A stretch of 64,000 nucleotides of DNA from Ictalurus punctatus (lineage: Eukaryota > Chordata > Actinopteri > Siluriformes > Ictaluridae): NCBI RefSeq assembly GCF_001660625.3, contig NC_030441.2:5008501-5072500 (forward strand), in the 5' to 3' direction. Positions within the stretch are counted from its first letter, which is position 1. Each line of letters begins with the position of its first letter. Below the pieces are notes generated by a model that was not told the DNA's origin, did no database searches, and saw only the letters and a list, made by a program, of their open reading frames with translations. The position numbers were made by a program, and so were the translations under genes. Positions 61,602-64,000 of this stretch are shown here, piece after piece.

Positions 61602-61986
61602 TGTCACTTTTTTAACATAATGAAGGTAGGACGGATGTAAGTGCAGGTTTGGCAGTTTAATAAAGTACAAGGATAAAGCAGAGATCAGTAGTCAAAAGAC
61701 AGGCAGAGGTCAGGCAATCGGGCAAAACTAGGCAGGAAAGTCAATAGAGTAAACAAAGGTCAGATATCAGAAATGCAAACACGAATATAAGGCTTGGACA
61801 ACGACAGAGACTACGCAGCTGAATGTTCACAAAGTCTCTTTTATGCTGTGTTTGTGATTGTGTCCAGGTGTGTGCATTTACAAAGCCGGAGAAGGCGAGT
61901 GTGTGCGTGTGTGGGAAGTGTAGTCCATGTATCTAGGCCGCAGTACAGGATGGCAAATGTAGTCACTGGTTTACTGTGACATGACA
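61602..61986 (-). mobile_element. solo LTR with perfect 5-bp target duplication
   Basis: Reads on minus from TGTCATGTCACAGTAAACC (61986) to GTGACA (61602), 385 bp, flanked by ccaat at 61597-61601 and 61987-61991. Contains the words of the 46267 LTR (cagtgactacatttgcc) and an AATAAA-like tttaataaagt near its 3' end. Removing the LTR and one ccaat gives gaccaatcagaatcc, a common fish repeat word. Confidence 0.85.
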
Positions 61987-61991
61987 CCAAT

Positions 61992-62310
61992 CAGAATCCA
62001 GAATTCAACAGTGTTGTGGTGTAAACTTCCCGTAACATCTGCAGGAAGTTTCCATCCTCATCTTAATACAGTATATCATGTCCATTTCTATTTGGTTGGC
62101 TGGGTTGTTTTGGTTGAGGAATTGAATCTCATAGATTTCTGTACTATGTATGTTTCTAACATAACCATGACAATGAAAATACCGTATAATTATACTTTTG
62201 TCATGGCAGTTTAACTCATAATTTTAATTATGTAGTCAAGTAAAAGTGTAAACATCTCTAATTAAAAGTGACAGAACAAGAAAACAAAACAACAGCATTA
62301 GATACATAAC
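61992..62310. other. unassigned background
   Basis: No feature seen. Confidence 0.4.
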
Positions 62311-62399
62311 CATAGTGTCACCAATCGGAGGTTGAGCCAGAAGCAGATGCAGATGCAGATAAGGACATTTATTTAAAGAAACGTACTAAGAAAAATACA

Positions 62400-63419
62400 C
62401 TATGGCGCGACGTCCCCCGCTGAACTGGAAGGCCGAGGGAAGTCCCCCGTGCGGCCAGGGAGAGGAGCGTGGGTCTCCTCGAAGCAGAAGGGGGGAACGC
62501 TAGTTGCCATGGAGCAAGCGGGCTGAGCGACGACCTCAGCCGAGCGGGGAGGCTGGGCGGCGTCCACAGCCGAGCGGGGAGGCTGGGCGGCGTCCACAGC
62601 CGAGCGGGGAGGCTGGGCGGCGTCCACAGCCGAGCGGGGAGGCTGGGCGGCGTCCACAGCCGAGCGGGGAGGCTGGGCGGCGTCCACAGCCGAGCGGGGA
62701 GGCTGGGCGGCCTCCTCGGCTGTGCATGGCAGCGGGACAGCCTCCTCGGCTGTGCATGGCAGCGGGACAGCCTCCTCGGCTGTGCATGGCAGCGGGACAG
62801 CCTCCTCGGCTGTGCATGGCAGCGGGACAGCCTCCTCGGCTGTGCATGGCAGCGGGACAGCCTCCTCGGCTGTGCATGGCAGCGGGACAGCCTCCTCGGC
62901 TGTGCATGGCAGCGGGACAGCCTCCTCGGCTGTGCATGGCAGCGGGACAGCCTCCTCGGCTGTGCATGGCAGCGGGACAGCCTCCTCGGCTGTGCATGGC
63001 AGCGGGACAGCCTCCTCAGCCTGTCCCTCTGAGGTCGCCATGTTGACCTCAGGTGAGAGCTCCACAGCTGAGACCTCCCCGTAGGCCTCAGGCTGGAGCT
63101 CTGCTGTCCTCATTGCCCCCCCCAAAAAAATTTCTGGGCCAGCCTTCACCTCTGGACTGTGCAGCAAGGTGTGCCTCCCCTGCAGTGGAAAGCCCCAGAT
63201 GCTCAGGTTACTTTGCTGGCTGTGTCGCAAGGCGGACTGTGGCATGAGCGGAGCTTGGCGGTGCGTGTCGGTGGACTGTGGCGTGAGCGGAGCTTGGCGG
63301 TGCGTGTCGGCGGACTGTGGCGTGAGCGGAGCTTGGCGGTGCGTGTCGGCAGACTGTTGGCGCAACGTGGCGAAGTACTCCACTAACATTGGTGGCATCC
63401 TGACGCCCCAGATATCCAT
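62400..63419 (-). CDS. repeat-protein ORF of the small LTR element, unknown function
   Basis: 339 residues from ATG 63419 (context GCCAAGATGG, a strong Kozak match) to TAG at 62402-62400, 40 bp after the 5' LTR. An in-frame ATG at 63467 lies in the LTR itself and is less likely. The start reads MDIWGVRMPPMLVEYFATL. Three 13-residue repeats (QSADTHRQAPLTP type) follow, then a non-repeated segment (about residues 60-130), ten 10-residue repeats EEAVPLPCTA, five to six related repeats AAQPPRSAVD and a short tail. I recognise no domain. Repeat lengths of 39 and 30 bp keep the frame. Other frames over the repeats are also open, so coding is supported but not proven. Confidence 0.5.
   Translation of the reverse strand: MDIWGVRMPPMLVEYFATLRQQSADTHRQAPLTPQSADTHRQAPLTPQSTDTHRQAPLMPQSALRHSQQSNLSIWGFPLQGRHTLLHSPEVKAGPEIFLGGAMRTAELQPEAYGEVSAVELSPEVNMATSEGQAEEAVPLPCTAEEAVPLPCTAEEAVPLPCTAEEAVPLPCTAEEAVPLPCTAEEAVPLPCTAEEAVPLPCTAEEAVPLPCTAEEAVPLPCTAEEAVPLPCTAEEAAQPPRSAVDAAQPPRSAVDAAQPPRSAVDAAQPPRSAVDAAQPPRSAVDAAQPPRSAEVVAQPACSMATSVPPFCFEETHAPLPGRTGDFPRPSSSAGDVAP
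62541..63020. repeat. 30-bp minisatellite, two unit types
   Basis: Five units of cgagcggggaggctgggcgg plus cgtccacagc (62541-62690), one hybrid unit (62691-62720), then ten units of tgtgcatggcagcgggacag plus cctcctcggc (62721-63020). Units within each block are nearly identical. Confidence 0.97.
63246..63355. repeat. 39-bp tandem repeat, about three units
   Basis: gagcggagcttggcggtgcg followed by tgtcggnggactgtggcgt, in frame with the ORF. Confidence 0.9.
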
Positions 63420-63550
63420 CTTGGCGCTCTGCTGCTCCTGATTGTGGGTCTTTCGTTCTGTCACCAATCGGAGGTTGAGCCAGAAGCAGATGCAGACGCA
63501 GATGCAGATAAGGACATTTATTTAAAGAAACGTACTAAGAAACAAATACA

Positions 63551-63657
63551 CTGAGACAACCTTGAGACAACCTTGAGACAACCTTGAGACAACCTTGAGA
63601 CAACCTTGAGACAACCTTGAGACAACCTTGAGACAACCTTGAGACAACCTTGAGACA
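63551..63657. repeat. 11-bp tandem repeat in the LTR
   Basis: About ten units of cttgagacaac within the 5' LTR, absent from the 3' remnant. Confidence 0.95.
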
Positions 63658-63855
63658 AGAAACAAACATCGAGACATGAACAACGGAAGTCTAAGACAAC
63701 GAAAGACAAACTAATGGTGCAGACAAGGACTATTTATACCCATGAGTGCTCATTAACCAAAACATGAATCAGGTGCAGGTGGTCATGTGACAACTAGTGC
63801 AGTGCAGTGGCTGATGGGAAGTGGAGTCCAGAGTTTCCCGATACGTGACACATAG

Positions 63856-64000
63856 CAACAACCATAGCCATATCATTGTTATGCTAATAGACATGTGTAT
63901 ATATAATTAAACACGCACTTGAAATGTCTTTTATTTATTTATTTATTTATTCATTTATTTAAAGTAAACCAGATAAAGCTGACATCTTTTCCAGACCATT
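63856..64000. other. unassigned, with (TTTA)n
   Basis: (ATTT)n at about 63927-63960; otherwise background. Confidence 0.6.

Larger units (their letters stand above)
62316..63850 (-). mobile_element. small LTR retroelement with 5-bp target duplication
   Basis: On the minus strand: a complete 5' LTR (63850-63459, TGTCACGTATCGGG to GGTGACA), an internal region (63458-62399) with one ORF, and a 3' LTR reduced to its last about 83 bp (62398-62316, ending GGTGACA). Flanks are catag at 62311-62315 and 63851-63855, a perfect 5-bp duplication, so the ends are those made at insertion. No gag, protease, RT or integrase is recognisable. The U3 part of the 3' LTR and the polypurine tract are deleted. It looks like a non-autonomous element mobilised by gypsy/ERV enzymes. 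Confidence 0.82.

Noticed and set aside
62541..63020. CRISPR-like array of regularly spaced repeats
   Set aside because: The 30-bp units are contiguous without spacers and lie in an eukaryotic LTR element.
62469..63046. Plus-strand ORFs of 187, 180 and 120 codons over the minisatellite
   Set aside because: A 30-bp repeat without stops opens several frames. Only the minus frame extends well beyond the repeats, has a Kozak start and fits the element layout.

Overview
The window looks like gene-poor teleost DNA, probably from an otophysan such as a catfish. Several Tc1/mariner families, a V-SINE, CR1/L2-type and Rex1-like LINEs, Harbinger, DIRS and Ty3/gypsy-like elements and many long microsatellites (GT, CT, AT, GAAA, GATA/GACA) sit in an AT-rich background. 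I found no convincing host protein-coding gene, tRNA, rRNA or CRISPR array. The species call is inference; the element families are recognised from protein motifs and terminal repeats seen in the sequence.

Layout. 1-4033: background with a Rex1-like LINE remnant (1340-1985). 4034-9218: a decayed 5.2 kb Harbinger element whose intron-containing transposase (+) and Myb/SANT-like gene (-) converge. Its transposase exon is split by a retrovirus env-like fragment, and its Myb gene by a Tc1 copy that itself carries an RTE-like tail. 9905-14393: Tc1 and piggyBac-like fragments, then a Tc1 copy with a second Tc1 family inserted cleanly in it. 14394-31000: mostly simple-sequence DNA (polypyrimidine tracts, GATA/GACA, GT/CT/AT arrays) with a few Tc1 relics and a V-SINE. 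32001-34731: a TIR element split by an internally deleted DIRS element. 35333-40020: the best-preserved mobile element, a CR1/L2-clade LINE (- strand) with an esterase-domain ORF1 and an endonuclease/reverse transcriptase ORF2. 41130-50630: LTRs, an inverted LTR pair and three Tc1 families. 51041-54917: a SINE/Tc1 composite present twice in inverted orientation. 54930-60062: a gypsy element (-) split by a larger DIRS element (+). 60063-64000: a duplicated purine-rich block, a solo LTR, and a small LTR element carrying one tandem-repeat ORF.

The genes are transposon genes, most broken by frameshifts, stops, deletions or later insertions. The most notable signals are these. The LINE has ORF1 and ORF2 in one frame separated only by TGA codons, with no ATG ahead of the endonuclease N-terminus. 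The small LTR element (62316-63850) has a perfect 5-bp target duplication and a repeat protein. A palindromic LTR insertion (46267-46931) has both outer ends of U3 type and a perfect 5-bp duplication. The Harbinger element holds a nested env-like fragment.
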